This document shows positions 34,401 to 45,629 of a stretch of 64,000 nucleotides of DNA, one piece after another. The position numbers and the translations under genes were made by a program. The stretch's first letter is position 1. Each line of letters opens with the position of its first letter. Source of the DNA: Sipunculus nudus (lineage: Eukaryota; Annelida; Sipuncula; Golfingiida; Sipunculidae); the NCBI GenBank assembly GCA_026874595.1, contig CM049321.1:23245979-23309978 (forward strand), read 5' to 3'. The notes beneath the pieces are model-generated. The model searched no databases. It was not told the DNA's origin and was given only the letters and a program-made list of their open reading frames with translations.

Positions 34401-37400
34401 TGAGAGCCACATGAACAGAAAGCTGTCTACAGTAATTTTGTGTGATTAAAATACCTGCATGCTTCTTTGGCCATTCCAGCAGGGATTCTGGGACAATTGG
34501 ATCATCAAGAGCATTGATAAAGAGCATCGGCAAAGTGACCTGAAGTAAGAAAAGAGAAAGTGACCCAAGGGTCATTTTGCTCAGCTTTGACACTGTAACT
34601 GATAATCTACTGTATAGTTTCAAAACTGTTGGTAATATTGTGTAAAGAACTGGATGGTCTGATGTAGTTAAACAATTAATAAGGTGACTGGGATGTATCT
34701 CTGATCCACATAATAATTCAATTTTCTGCTCTCATGCAAAATATGATTACATGTGGGATTGTTTTATATGGAGGATTAAATATAAATATAATATACTGTA
34801 TAAATTTTATAAAAAAGATAATTTAAATTTTCTGAAAATTTATTTAACAAAAATTAAGACAAGTCAGCACCACATAATAGAAGATAGTTTTGTGAGACAA
34901 CTTGCTGTCAGGCCCCCAAAACTGCAATACTAATACTGTCTTGGTGGTGAAGGATCAGAGAAGTCAAATTTAAATTTGCAAATGCAACATAACATAGTAA
35001 ATGAATAATATGAGAAATATATTCTGTAATTTTCAAAACATTTTGAAAGAGATGCCTTTTTTTGTTGATTTAAAACATGTTATACATTGGAAATGTTAAT
35101 GCCCATGCATTCAAGATATTTTTGAAAATGCCTCCCTTATTTAAATCTTTTTGTTTGGCATAGCCTATCACTTCTGAAAATGTTATGCTTTAATCATAAA
35201 ATGCACAATTTTTTCCCTTTGCAGCCCTTATGTTATGAGCTGTTTTTCATGAACAAACTTAAAAGAGCTCATCACTGGGATCATTTCTGTGAAATATTGA
35301 ACAACCTGGCTGAAAGATTTCAGAACATAGGGTTTTCAAAAGCACAATCCAACAACATTTGACATGTGACCGATTTTTGCATTAAATTTGGTGATGATAG
35401 CTCATGCTAGATCTGAGAAATTGTGGGGTAATGTACTGTTTACTGGTGACCCCCATACAAAAAAAGGTGGGTGCAGGTGGCCCCACCAATACCACAGTTT
35501 CAAATATGACTCATGTGACCAACATTTGCATAAAATTTGATGATGATAGCTCCAGCCATTTCTGAGACTTGAATTTTATTATCCTTTTGTGGCCAAATGA
35601 CAAAGTTCAGCTTCCTGTAACTCAGCCAAAATTCACTGAACTGGAACCAACTTGTGAGATATTGTTTCTGGGATTATTTTCTGTGAAATATTAAACGATT
35701 AGCCTTGACAATTTCAGAGAAAATTTTTATAGGTTTTTTAGCTATGTGGCTTAAAATCCCTAAGTTAATACAGATAGCAAAAAAAAAGTAAGTAACTCAG
35801 TCAAAATTCACTGAACTGGAACCAACATGAGAGATATTGTTTCTGGGATTATTTTCTGTGAAATATTAAACAATTTGGCTGGACAATTTCAGCGAAGATT
35901 TTTATAGGTTTTTTAGTTATTTTGCTATAAAATCCCCAAATTAATGTAACTAGCAAAATAAAAAGGAAAATATGATAGTTTTTTAGAGGACTGATTTGTG
36001 CATAAAATATGTTGATGCTAGCCCTGCTATTCTTGAGATAGTATGGGTTTACGAACAGACCCCAGACAATGCCACACTATAGCATTAGTTCACAGGTTCT
36101 CTAAAAAAGTAATAAAACAGTATTTTTCTTGAAAAGTATTTCTCCTTTCAGGCAAATTTTATTCTTGTATCTGGACTTGTGATTTCTGAAGGGCAGCAAA
36201 AACTCATGGACTTTTCCAAGGAGATTTTGGAGCTCATAAGTTACACACCCTTGAGAGAAAGGATGGTTAATACTAGTACAAGGCAGCATGTACTTACTTT
36301 ATGGATGTCAGAACTACAGCTCTCATCTCTGTAATAGTCCTCCAGTCTCTCATATCCTGCTCTCCTTCTGTAATTTACAAAACGATCCTCTTTAACTCAC
36401 AACAACGTACGGTTGTACAGAAATGTAATCTGATAATATAAGTAACATGGTACTTCACTCATGATGTTATCCTGTGATTAGACAGATAACAAAACAACCA
36501 AGAAAAGCGGTTGCAATTGTGTGGTGGTCTCAATTGTTGGGTGGTCGCAAGGTGGGGTTCCACTCTATTTCAAAATCATATATAAAACTGATGCCTTAAT
36601 TTAAACTTGGCATAAATTTGATAATGTACTTGAGAGAATTTACTATTTCCCACTGATAACTGTGGTCATGTGACAACACCTGAGTAATCAATGAGCACAA
36701 CAGTCTGCTGAAGATAATTGTGTGATAAGGTCAAAAGATACAGCTACATACTACACAAGTCCCTGAGTTGAGAATCTTACTGACCTTTATCAGCTGGAAG
36801 CTTTAAAAATCTTAATATGTGATGTTGCTCAACCAGGTGCCATGCACGCTATCTCAATGTTTTGCACCACTGATTGTGGATGTTGCAGGTGAATTTCTTT
36901 TAGAATGTTAATAGATTTACAATGAATTATTGAAAATACAATAATATTTTAATGAGAAGCATGATACTCCTTAATGAGTTAAACACACCTGGTTTGTGAA
37001 TAGGTCCCTTTAATATTTTCTTGGACACTTGAATGAATAATCTCCAATAATTCTCAATTTTCTCAAAAAAAAGCACACTTACCTACTATAAGCCTGATCC
37101 AGCTCAAAGAAGTTTGTCGAAGTAAAGATCTTCTCAAGGTCAAACCTCCCGTGTAGTTTCTGTGACTCTACACCAAACAGGATGTCCGTATGTCGTCTCA
37201 GCAAAGCCTTCTGGGATAGGGTCATGGCCCAGCCATAAATCCTTCTCAAATTCTCCCATGATGCCAACTCTGTACCACACCTGTAAAGTTGTAACGAGTC
37301 ATTTCCTGTATCAGGTAGGATGGTAGGACTTCCAGCAATAATTGCAGATTACAGAGCTGCAGTATTTTATCATGACAATGCTGATCATAGAACAACTACT

Positions 37401-40400
37401 GTCATATAAAATATCTGCCAATTTTATTTTATCATGTGAATCAATTGCTTCTGACGACTTTCAGATTATTTCATAATTTCCAGCTGTGGCAAATTTTAAA
37501 CATGGGACTGATTCACAGAAAAAAATGGTCTTAACAATCACCTACCCAGATATATCGTAACCTTGGCAACAACTGACGGCACACAGGAACTGTTTTTGAT
37601 GCTCTGGACTCTCTGCAAGGTATTTGACAGTGATGTTACCCCCCATGCTGAAACCAACAGCTACAAGTTTGGTGTCGGGGTATAACTTCTGAAGCTCCTT
37701 GACCATCGCTCCATACTCAGCAGTGCCACCTGTAGGTACATTAAGACATTACACAGGTTAACATTATTAATTCTTAAAACAACATTTCATATACTAAAAA
37801 TCATTAATATTTATTACTTATATTCTTTTTTGCCCATGCATACATAACGGTAACTTGTGATCTGTTATACAAATATGCATACAATAATTTGAATTAGCTA
37901 TGCAGAAAAACCACCAATTAATTGTACAATCATTTAACCAGTGAACAGAAGAGAGCGAGTGTAAGAGAGTTGGAATAAGAGAGGGCTACATGCTGCTTTT
38001 AGCACATCCAGCTAAAACAATGATAAAACAAATCATCCTATGATTGGTTATTTATTAGGAATCTGCAACATGATTAAAGAATTGAGAAATAAAGTTGCTG
38101 AACATTTTTCAATAGTGAGTCATGATTAAAGCATTCTTAATTTCTCAGCAGTATTTTGAAACAAGAAATATCTTTATTAATTATTTATACCTACTTGGGC
38201 ATAAATATGGTTTGTGTTCAGTTTTGGTTTAAGGTTTTATTATTAATCTGCATGAGAGGTCAACAATTTAAAACAGTAATATTATTAAAACTCTCAACTC
38301 AGGGCAGGCCTGTCAAAGGTAAATGACTGAAAAAAAGAGTAAAAAAGACTTCACTTCTTTGAAAGAGAGAGTGGATACAGAGTAAAATTAGCCTCAATTC
38401 CATATTTTGTATCGAAAAGTGAATAAAGATGTGCCTAAGATACTATCAATGTATATATAAATATATAGTCCCCAAAGTTGGAAACATACATGGTGCACAT
38501 TCCACTGCTTAAGATAAGGGCATTCTTCATATGTTGTGACACATACTGGACCTTTACACACATGACATTTTTCGGAATTTCCTATTCATTTTCCAACTAG
38601 ACTGTTAAAGCAGGAGAGAAATAGTATATATCAGAATTCTCTCACAGAAAAAAGAGGAAAGCTGGAAAAGACTAGTGATAAAAAGAGTAATTAGCATAAT
38701 ATTCAGGGAATCCTAAAAAAATTGACTTTTTTAACAGAGTAATATGACAGGCCCGTCAGGGACTTGCATTTTTCATAACCGTTACATTCAACCATATCAC
38801 ACCAACATAATCAGCAGACTAGTATTCTTGATGGTGACAAAGAGGTGTCACATGATCCCTGTGATCATGTGACAACTAGGGGTTGTAAATCTGCAAGCCA
38901 GTCTGCCTAATGACGGTGTTATACAGTTGATGACTGTGTAATACAGCTACGAACAATGCAAGTCCATGAGTTTAGTTTTACTGACCATGCGGAATCTCCA
39001 AGGACAGGATCCAACATACATAGTTTGATTTTAACCCTTGTTTATTTGTTGGCCTGTTAGCAAGTTTGTAAATGGAAATGTGCAAGAGTTAGCGCAGAGG
39101 TATATGTAAGATCTAGTGCTTTTCTAGTGCTTTTCAAACACCTTCCATACCATAAGTGAAGATCCTTGGTGAAGTGAGCGGAACTGAAGTCAGTGCCCCC
39201 AAGTGGTTGAGGACTGCAACTCTAAACCCTTGCTGCTGTGCATTATGGGAGAAGGTTCGGATGTACATACTTTCACTGCTGTTAGCAATGCCAGGACACA
39301 CAACCATTGTAATGTCACCTGTAGTAAACAGAGCCATGCAGTTATTAAAGCAACCTATTCACCTGCCATATGGATTTAAGACCAAGTTGTAGATATATGT
39401 TCACTTTGTAAGGTATGTTTTGAGACTGTTCACTTTTTAATGTCTCGTCTAAATCATTTCTCTGACAGGATTTTAATATTCTTTACTGGTTAATATGACA
39501 TCTTTGCCTGTGCATACATACTTGTTTGTGATGGATAAACATAAAAGTACAAACAATTAAATCAGCTATGAAAGAAAATGACCAATCATGATTGATATAT
39601 CACTTAATTGGCACACCACTAGTATATAGGAAAAACAAAGTAGACAAAACTTACACTACTGGATTCAGTTTATAAGCCAATAAGAATTATGCTTTGTAAA
39701 CCACACTTACATAACACCTAGATGCACTGTTACAGTTAGATAATAAAAAAGTACCTTCTCAGGTATTTTTTCAGAAAAAAGTGTGTGCTATATTTTTTTT
39801 ATTTTTTTTTGTATATTTAAAAAAAAACTGTCAAACGATCAGGGAAAAGCATGGTAATAACAGAATTTTTCAGCTAAAAGCACTCAAAACAAAGGAAATC
39901 TTAGCAAAACTGTATTATTTTATCTTCTTAAAAAAGATGATAATCAAAATTAACATTTTTGATGTGGGGAGTTAACGTTGAAGAAGGCAGGACCATACCT
40001 TTTTATTATGGCCTTACTATTGTAAATTTAGGACTCATTACTAAATTGTTAAAATAATACAACTGGTAACCCACTCACAGAAACAAAGAGGTATTTTGTG
40101 TTTAACAGATATTAACACATTGAATTAACCCAATATTCAGTGACATATTAATCAACAACTGCAGCTATAAACAAACTACAATTTTACCTGATCTTGCTTT
40201 TTTGTGACTATAATTTGAAAGCACCTGAACTGATTCTGTGTTTTAAATTCCTAATTGATACATATTAATTGAACAGACAGTCAATGGAACCACATCTTAA
40301 AAATTTAATAAATGCACATACTTCCACTTTCCTGTGGTCCCAGGGGTTCAAATACATCAAATGTAGAGGTAGCGCCATCTGGCATGACATTGCTGAACCG

Positions 40401-43400
40401 CCTCCCCTCTGGATATGGTGATTTGATTCTGCCGAGTTTTGCATATATTATTGTCTGTAGGTGGCCACTCTTACCCCACATAAGTGTTGGAATGTACCTG
40501 TGGAAAATAATTTAAAATAAGTGAATATATAGGAAAAGATTAATCTTACTTGAAGATATAATTATGTCTTTTGTTTAGTGAGTACCACTAAAATCATGAG
40601 TCCATGTGTACATATTTCTTGACACACATGTAGCTAAAACCTGCACAATGAAAAAAATGTCCATTTTGTGTGGTGCAGAGCAAGACTTGACATCAATGGT
40701 TAACTGCTTGCCTAGAGCAAGTAAAACCTCCAGAAATTGGTGGAATGGCAACCAGAAGTGGGCTCCAACTTGCAAAGTAGCTGAGTGACCTGTGACCTTA
40801 TTAAATATGAATGGACATTGCCCATAATCAAACCATGGCAAGATAATCTGTGGGTATGTACTTATGTTGAGTTTCTTGAAAATCCATCAAAGCCCCTGTA
40901 AGTTATTGCGGGGACACTAAAAGTTAATGGACGGAAGGACAGAAGGTGGGTAAACCATAATACTGACCCTTCATATATACATGACAGGCATATAAAATCC
41001 AGAGCTGGCCTTGCCTATTCGCCAGTTCGCAAATGGCTAGCAATGCAAAGATCTGGCTAAACAAAATCCTTTCTGGCTAATTTATTGGCGAAAACCATCT
41101 TTCAAATGCCCCAAGGCCTAAAAACCTAGAATCAGGTAGTCGACTAGCGACTACGTGTATCCGCCAAAATCAGAGCGGAACGGGTGAAGTGAGGCATGGA
41201 TTGAGTGGCAAGGGGAAATAGAGTGAGGTGTGTTGCATATTAGCATGGATGTCTGCAGCCAAAATGTGCATGTAGGTGGCACCACCTGCCAAAAAAAATC
41301 GAGAAAGCTAACCTAGATGTATAAACTCGCAAAATTTTAGGCAGATAAGTCAAACCACTACTGAGATATGAGTGATTTTATCCCACGGCAGACAAACAGA
41401 AGGACGCTGTGCAAAAATGGTTGCAGGTGGCCTCTCCAGTTTTGCAAATGATAAAGAGCTATATGAGATATATACACTTGCAACATTTTGGCCCAATCGG
41501 TCTAACGGTTCCCGAGATATGAGCTTGGATGCTTGCAGCTTAAACTAGAATGTAGGTGGCGCCACTTGTCATAAAATCAAGAAAGCTGTTCAGGATGTAT
41601 AAACCTGCAAAATGTTAGGCAGACATGTCAAACCACTGCCGAGATATGAGTGATTTTATCCCACAGTAGACAAACAGACAGACACTGTGTAAAAATGGTT
41701 GCAGGTGGCGCCACCAGTTTTGCATATGGTAAAGTGCTATTTGAGATCTATACACATGCAAATTTTCAGGAAGATAGGTCACACCAGTCTGGACATAAAT
41801 GCTTGGATGTCTGCAGGGTGAACGTGAATGTAGGTGGCACCACCTGTCATAAAATTAAGAAAGCTATCCAGGATGTATATGCCAAATTTCAGGTGAATTA
41901 GTTAACCACTGCTGAGATACGAGTGATTTTAACCCAAGGCAGACCAACAGATGGACACTGTGCAAACAGTGTTGCAGGTGGAACCACCATTTTTTTATAT
42001 GTTATAAAGCTATCCAAGAGCTACATTTGTACTAATTTTTTTTACCTGATCGGTCAAATGGTTCCCGAGATATGTGGGTTTATGTGTGGAAACAGACGCA
42101 CAAATAGACGCTGGGCAGAGAGGAAAGGTCAGAGGTCAACGCAAATTGGTTATGCACCAGTTCACATGTGACCTGACAATTGGTGTAAGTTTCTGAAAAA
42201 TCCATCCAATAGTCTCAGAGGAGTTCTCCAATAACAAACACAGCAGCAGCAGCGGAACCCGGTCAAAAACATAGTAACTGCAAAACTTTATTTTGGCGGA
42301 TACAATAAGTTCTTTGTTTCAGATTACAGTGGTGAAAAATTAAGAGTAGGAAGGTAGGGAATTTATTTTAATTTTAATATTTTTTTACCATGTGATATAA
42401 AACAGGCCTTTTAGAAGACTAGTTTAAGATTTGCTTTTGCTGCTGTTGCTCAGATTAAATAAATTCACAATTTTTTAAGGAAATAAACTAAAATGTATAT
42501 ACCAGGCCCTCCCATGTTGTCCCACTGTCCCAAAAAGGAGCAAGGAACCAGGTTGCAATATTACCCCAACCCTGACTATAGAAGGCTAGTACATGGTAAT
42601 CAAATGATCTCCTGCATTAATATGCACACTGTATACTCTGTGTTACACAATTATACATAATTTATCCCTAAGACAAAGAACAAGTTACTGAATCATTACT
42701 GTGATATAATAAGGTGTAATTTCAATTATTTGTGACTTGTACAAGATCTATGAAGTGACCTTTTTGTGCCCTATGGCTCAAGGCTCAAACCCCAATAAAA
42801 TTTAACTTTAGACTGGCTAAGTTTTCTTGGAGTTGGTCTGGATACTGGAAACAAAGAACATTTTTCAGGCCTTACTTAATGAGCAAAACAAGAGACTATA
42901 ATATTGTGAAATAAAAGTGTATCGATACAGACTAGGCTTCAGTCAATTTAATTATAGTAATTATATATAACTTAATCTTCAACGCAGAATTAAATCACAC
43001 AGTCACACATAATAATCATGAATTGCACTGTCCACACATCTTTTTATATTCATATTTATATTGTCATGATATGATCAATTCATGATTTTTCAAATTCTGC
43101 TCAGTGCTAAATATGGATATTTTGCATTATTCAGAGAATAAGTGCTGGCTTAAGTGTTTCTGAAGTGGCTAAAGAAAATTCGTGTTGGCTAAATTTGTGG
43201 CTAAAGACTTTTTGGAAGCAGGGCGAGCCCTGTAAAATCTACCATAAAACTTTCACTTGGACAGTCACTGACCCTTAAAGTAAACAAGCCATGACTATTG
43301 AACTCCATTATAAAGGTTACAGATAACATCTGTACAACTCAGATTATTACAACTTCAGTACAACTCAGATAATCACTATCAATACCTTTCCTATGAACTT

Positions 43401-43762
43401 GGATGCCTGAGTAGCATTAATTAATGTGACTGGTCTTTGTACTCTTGGTCTTTGTACTATTAACTGTTGCAGTGGTGACATATGATTTGAAGCAAATTAA
43501 ACAATAAAATATCCCCAAGTTTGCAATAACCTTAGGTTTTTGGTTATGCATTTTATGGAAGTTGAAGGGAATAATGAGGCAGCATGTAAATAATAAATTT
43601 TCCTTACTGTTCAAGCAACATTGGACATTTTTCTAGGATCTTGTCGTTAAACTCTCCTGGTAGGAATGTGAGGTCAGGTGGCGCCGCTCTACTGGCCAGA
43701 TGCAGAACCCTGATGAGGAGGTAGAGGAGCATTACCCCCATCAGTACCATCAGGTAACCCAT
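25290..43762 (-). CDS. ABHD2: ABHD2-like alpha/beta hydrolase (monoacylglycerol lipase family), complete, 8 coding exons
   Basis: Eight minus-strand exons with matching phases give 1194 nt, 397 aa: 43608-43762, 40322-40497, 39151-39318, 37546-37729, 37083-37280, 36298-36367, 34455-34539 and 25290-25447. The protein follows vertebrate ABHD2 (about 425 aa) end to end: an N-terminal hydrophobic anchor (residues ~4-20), APPDL, WGKSGHLQT, DGATSTFD, VVCPGIANSSE, AVLNHLGAL, the nucleophile elbow GFSMGG (Ser194), INALDDP (Asp329/330) and HGGHLGYF (His361). ABHD2 proteins are membrane-bound serine hydrolases acting on monoacylglycerols; in human sperm ABHD2 is a progesterone-activated 2-AG lipase. Hormone response here is not shown. 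I place the start at ATG 43762 (context GCCATGG). An upstream extension to a GTG at 43825 is not a normal eukaryotic start. Confidence 0.95.
25524..25945. repeat. Tandem repeat, period 143-148 bp, three copies
   Basis: GACCTTATTGAATATG-like blocks recur at 25526, 25669 and 25817, ending in ACGGACGGACAACGGACGG. A related single copy is at 40780-40990. It begins only 77 bases upstream (in ABHD2 sense) of the last ABHD2 exon. Confidence 0.65.
27089..27225. repeat. Two-copy tandem repeat, period about 67 bp
   Basis: TATAAGTTAAAATATTAGAA continuing to GTTGCAATCAT occurs at 27091 and 27157 almost unchanged, which suggests a recent duplication. Confidence 0.85.
28018..28470. repeat. Dispersed repeat copy A (pairs with 30588-31028)
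   Basis: It runs from GCCAAAGTTGGACAAAATTT to GATTTTGGGGACATCTAA; the same series of blocks, including CTCGAAGGAACGAAGTCCTA, occurs at 30588-31028 in the same orientation. Confidence 0.8.
28820..29480. repeat. Tandem repeat, period about 165 bp, four copies
   Basis: AGATGACCAAAT-type blocks recur at 28971, 29137, 29301 and 29466, each with TTTGTGCCCTGTTAACAG and ATGGGTAACAGAGACCTAAT. Open frames here are by-products of the repeat. Confidence 0.85.
29500..30580. repeat. Higher-order repeat, period about 340-370 bp, three copies
   Basis: AGGTGGCGCCACCAG-like starts occur at 29532, 29902 and 30239. Each is followed by ATGATCAATATCCATGCAAA and the ATTCTGGGGGGTACTTC block shared with the 165-bp array. 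Tails end CAGTCAGCTGAGCTAAAA. Confidence 0.8.
30588..31028. repeat. Dispersed repeat copy B (pairs with 28018-28470)
   Basis: The same order of blocks as copy A, starting GCCAAAGTTGGGCAAAATTT. It is followed by a run of CGGACGGACGACGGACAA and the TCAGCTGAGCTAAAA tail (31150-31163). Confidence 0.8.
31190..32010. repeat. Inverted relative of the AGGTCA repeat family, in the ABHD2 last intron
   Basis: It contains repeated TGACCTTGACCTTTAACC-like blocks, GGAAAGGTTTGGGATGAAA-like blocks and an edge of GACAAATAGACAAACAGACA, the reverse complement of the 11600-12330 family. Confidence 0.7.
34455..34539 (-). CDS. ABHD2: ABHD2 coding exon 7: catalytic Asp
   Basis: An 85-bp exon after ACTTCAG encoding VTLPMLFINALDDPIVPESL. 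The DDP motif holds the acidic member of the triad (Asp329 or Asp330). It ends in phase 1 at GTATTT, a weaker donor, before a 9-kb intron. Confidence 0.92.
35200..35960. repeat. Tandem repeat, period about 175 bp, two clear copies and one decayed
   Basis: ATTCACTGAACTGGAACCAA recurs at 35631 and 35806, each followed by TTTCTGGGATTATTTTCTGT. A diverged copy is recognisable near 35270-35340. Confidence 0.75.
36298..36367 (-). CDS. ABHD2: ABHD2 coding exon 6
   Basis: A 70-bp exon (acceptor ATTACAG, donor GTAAGT, ends in phase 0). It encodes RRRAGYERLEDYYRDESC, corresponding to the vertebrate GYNSLKEYYEEESC stretch. Confidence 0.9.
36510..36570. mobile_element. Right-end fragment of the 3306-4498 transposon family
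   Basis: Repeated GTGGTCGCAA/GTGGTGGTCTCAA blocks followed by GGTGGGGTTCCACTC match the right terminus at 4440-4498. It lies in an ABHD2 intron. Confidence 0.5.
37083..37280 (-). CDS. ABHD2: ABHD2 coding exon 5
   Basis: A 198-bp exon encoding the cap/lid part: WENLRRIYGWAMT, LLRRHTDILFG and FDLEKIFTSTNFFELD. It aligns with the vertebrate region QWDQCRRFYN to LYTATSLMQID. Donor is GTAAGT. Confidence 0.92.
37546..37729 (-). CDS. ABHD2: ABHD2 coding exon 4: nucleophile elbow
   Basis: A 184-bp exon carrying LVAVGFSMGGNITVKYL, with the GxSxG nucleophile Ser194, then AVSCCQGYDISG. Donor is GTAGGT. Confidence 0.95.
39151..39318 (-). CDS. ABHD2: ABHD2 coding exon 3: first half of hydrolase core
   Basis: A 168-bp exon between CTACAG and GTATGG. 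It encodes DITMVVCPGIANSSE, YIRTF, FRVAVLNHLGAL and LTSPRIFTYG. The PGIAN..SE and N.LG motifs match vertebrate ABHD2 closely and form the oxyanion-hole side of the core. Confidence 0.94.
39749..40020. mobile_element. Second copy of the 47799 MITE family, in an ABHD2 intron
   Basis: It shares CTTCTCAGG, GGGAAAAGCATG, AAAAGCACT.AAAACAAAGG and the right end ACCATACCTTTTTATTATGG in the same order as 47799-48141. Its left end is eroded. Confidence 0.6.
40322..40497 (-). CDS. ABHD2: ABHD2 coding exon 2
   Basis: A 176-bp exon after TTTTCCACAG, ending at GTATGT. It encodes YIPTLMWGKSGHLQT, the GRIKSPYPEG stretch and DGATSTFDVFEPLG, the conserved N-terminal region of the ABHD1/2/3 (YheT-like) group just before the hydrolase core. 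Confidence 0.93.
41000..43232. mobile_element. hAT-like element in ABHD2 intron 1 with target-site duplication
   Basis: The ends are CAGAGCTGGCC (41000-41010) and, in reverse complement, CAGGGCTCGCC (43232-43222). A direct repeat TAAAATC flanks it (40993-40999 and 43233-43239), in line with the 8-bp duplications of hAT elements. Subterminal GGCTAA-type repeats occur near both ends. It carries a 278-bp tandem array (41230-42180) and no transposase frame. Confidence 0.6.
41230..42180. repeat. Tandem array, period about 278-280 bp, inside the hAT-like element
   Basis: TGTAGGTGGC recurs at 41271, 41551 and 41829, and GCAGGTGG at about 41424, 41701 and 41974. Each period is therefore built of two related half-units carrying GGTGGCNCCACC. 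About 3.4 copies. Confidence 0.75.
43608..43762 (-). CDS. ABHD2: ABHD2 coding exon 1: start and membrane anchor
   Basis: It begins at ATG (43762-43760) and encodes MGYLMVLMGVMLLYLLIRVL, then LASRAAPPDL and KCPMLLEQ. It ends in phase 2 at donor GTAAGG (43607-43602). The hydrophobic start is a signal anchor, as in vertebrate ABHD2. An untranslated first exon further upstream is possible. Confidence 0.88.
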
Positions 43763-45379
43763 GGCAACTGGTGCTGTCTGCCTAGTAACACCGTTAGACC
43801 AGCTACACAGCTGATAACAAGACACATATGCACAAGATATGACTTTGCCTCCAACATTTTGATATTTAAGTTCTTAAATTCAGTTTATCAAAAAAGACCT
43901 ACAACTCAGGCTTTCAGGTTTATGGTGTCATATCATAGTGATAAATTCAGCTATATTATACACTTATTTATATTTTATCAAGTGATATATATGGTAAAAC
44001 TTATTCATCTATAGAATATATTTATAATTTATGAAAATATATGGTAGAATTTATTTAAGTAAAATGTATATATACTTCGAATTTTCACCTGTGCAGTGTT
44101 TGATTTGTAAATAGACCTTTTATCATTAGATAACTGTTTTCATAATTATAACAATTAAATGACAAGTATCATTTAAAAGAAACAGATGAAAATAGTGACT
44201 GACAACTGCACAATTAATCATATTATTTTTCCCACCTAGATCTGTTATAGTGTAAACGTTATTCTAATATACTAATTAAGTGATATTAGCATGAAAGATA
44301 TTATATATGGGTGCCTCTCAATTTATAGATTAATATAATTAATATATTACATACCGGTATACCAGTTTGTAATTAACCTAATATAAGTTTGATAAATGAA
44401 ATATGATGAATGCATCTGTTCGCTTTTTACTATAACCTTGCTTGGGCCAAGTGGTGCAAAAACTGTATCATGCATGTGTATGGTAGCTGCCCTACAGTAT
44501 ACAGGTAGCTGCCCTACCACGCAATCAACTCGTGATCAGCTTACTGGTCCACTTTTGACATATGATAAGGCCGTCACCAATCTATTTCATCTTTTTTCTT
44601 ACTTCATTTCCTGAGCTCAGCTGACTCGATGCTCACTGTACAGTTACACATAAGAACTGTCCAATGTTAACGCTTCATTGAAAGTATTAATTTTATACCG
44701 GTTAATAGCTTGATAAATTAAAAAGGTACCTTTATCGGTAAACTGTACACCATACAGCTTACGGTTTCCCTGTTATAACTGCAGTGATCACAGTGCAGTG
44801 ATGAGTGTTGTTGATCAGTGAACTGTGTGACCTCGTCTGACCTGCTGAGGTCAGCGCAGTGTCAGAGGTCGCGTCATGTCAAATCTGGTTTCTCCACGAT
44901 TCTGTTATTTATTTGTCTTTCCTGTCACATTGCCATGTTTCCTTGAGAGCACAAGGAGTTATCCACACGATAATAAATAAACAATTGATATAGGAAATAT
45001 TGACAATTAACGACACCTGAAGAACAGTTGACGATAATAGATTGGGCATAGTAAAAATGGGAAAATCTAGGGAAATCTCGGCCAGAAAGTGCACAATTCC
45101 AGATCTGGCGTCTAATTTTAGGATGCACACTAACATGATAGTTGAGGGGAGGGGGAGATATGGTATAGTTTTGCCCCCTCTCCCCAGCCCCTCCCCAATA
45201 TTCAATTCATGTATTCACGTACACACACACACACACACACACCCTCACCCTCACTCCCACACACACACGTATAAGGCCACCCAGCCGTGCTAAAAAAAAT
45301 AACAGGAATAGCTGGGTGCCAGTGTTAAACAACATTTACCTGTATTGAGCACTCTTCTACATCAACTGTAACTCATATA

Positions 45380-45436
<57 letters not shown>

Positions 45437-45579
45437 CGCCTAAAATGAAATCATATAGTATGTTCCGACCGTATCCCACATAGGGCTACGTTTATGTATC
45501 TCTGCCCTAACCCCCAATACTTATCCTGGGGAGACGTCATCCCCCCGTTACTTTATAATACCCCTTCTTGCACTTATTG

Positions 45580-45629
<50 letters not shown>

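Noticed and set aside
43763-43825. Longer ABHD2 N-terminus from a GTG codon at 43825
   Set aside because: The first codon is GTG, not ATG, and ATG at 43762 has a good context and gives the expected anchor position.
45042-45293. His-Thr-rich open frame
   Set aside because: It is produced by the CA-rich tract at 45220-45268.
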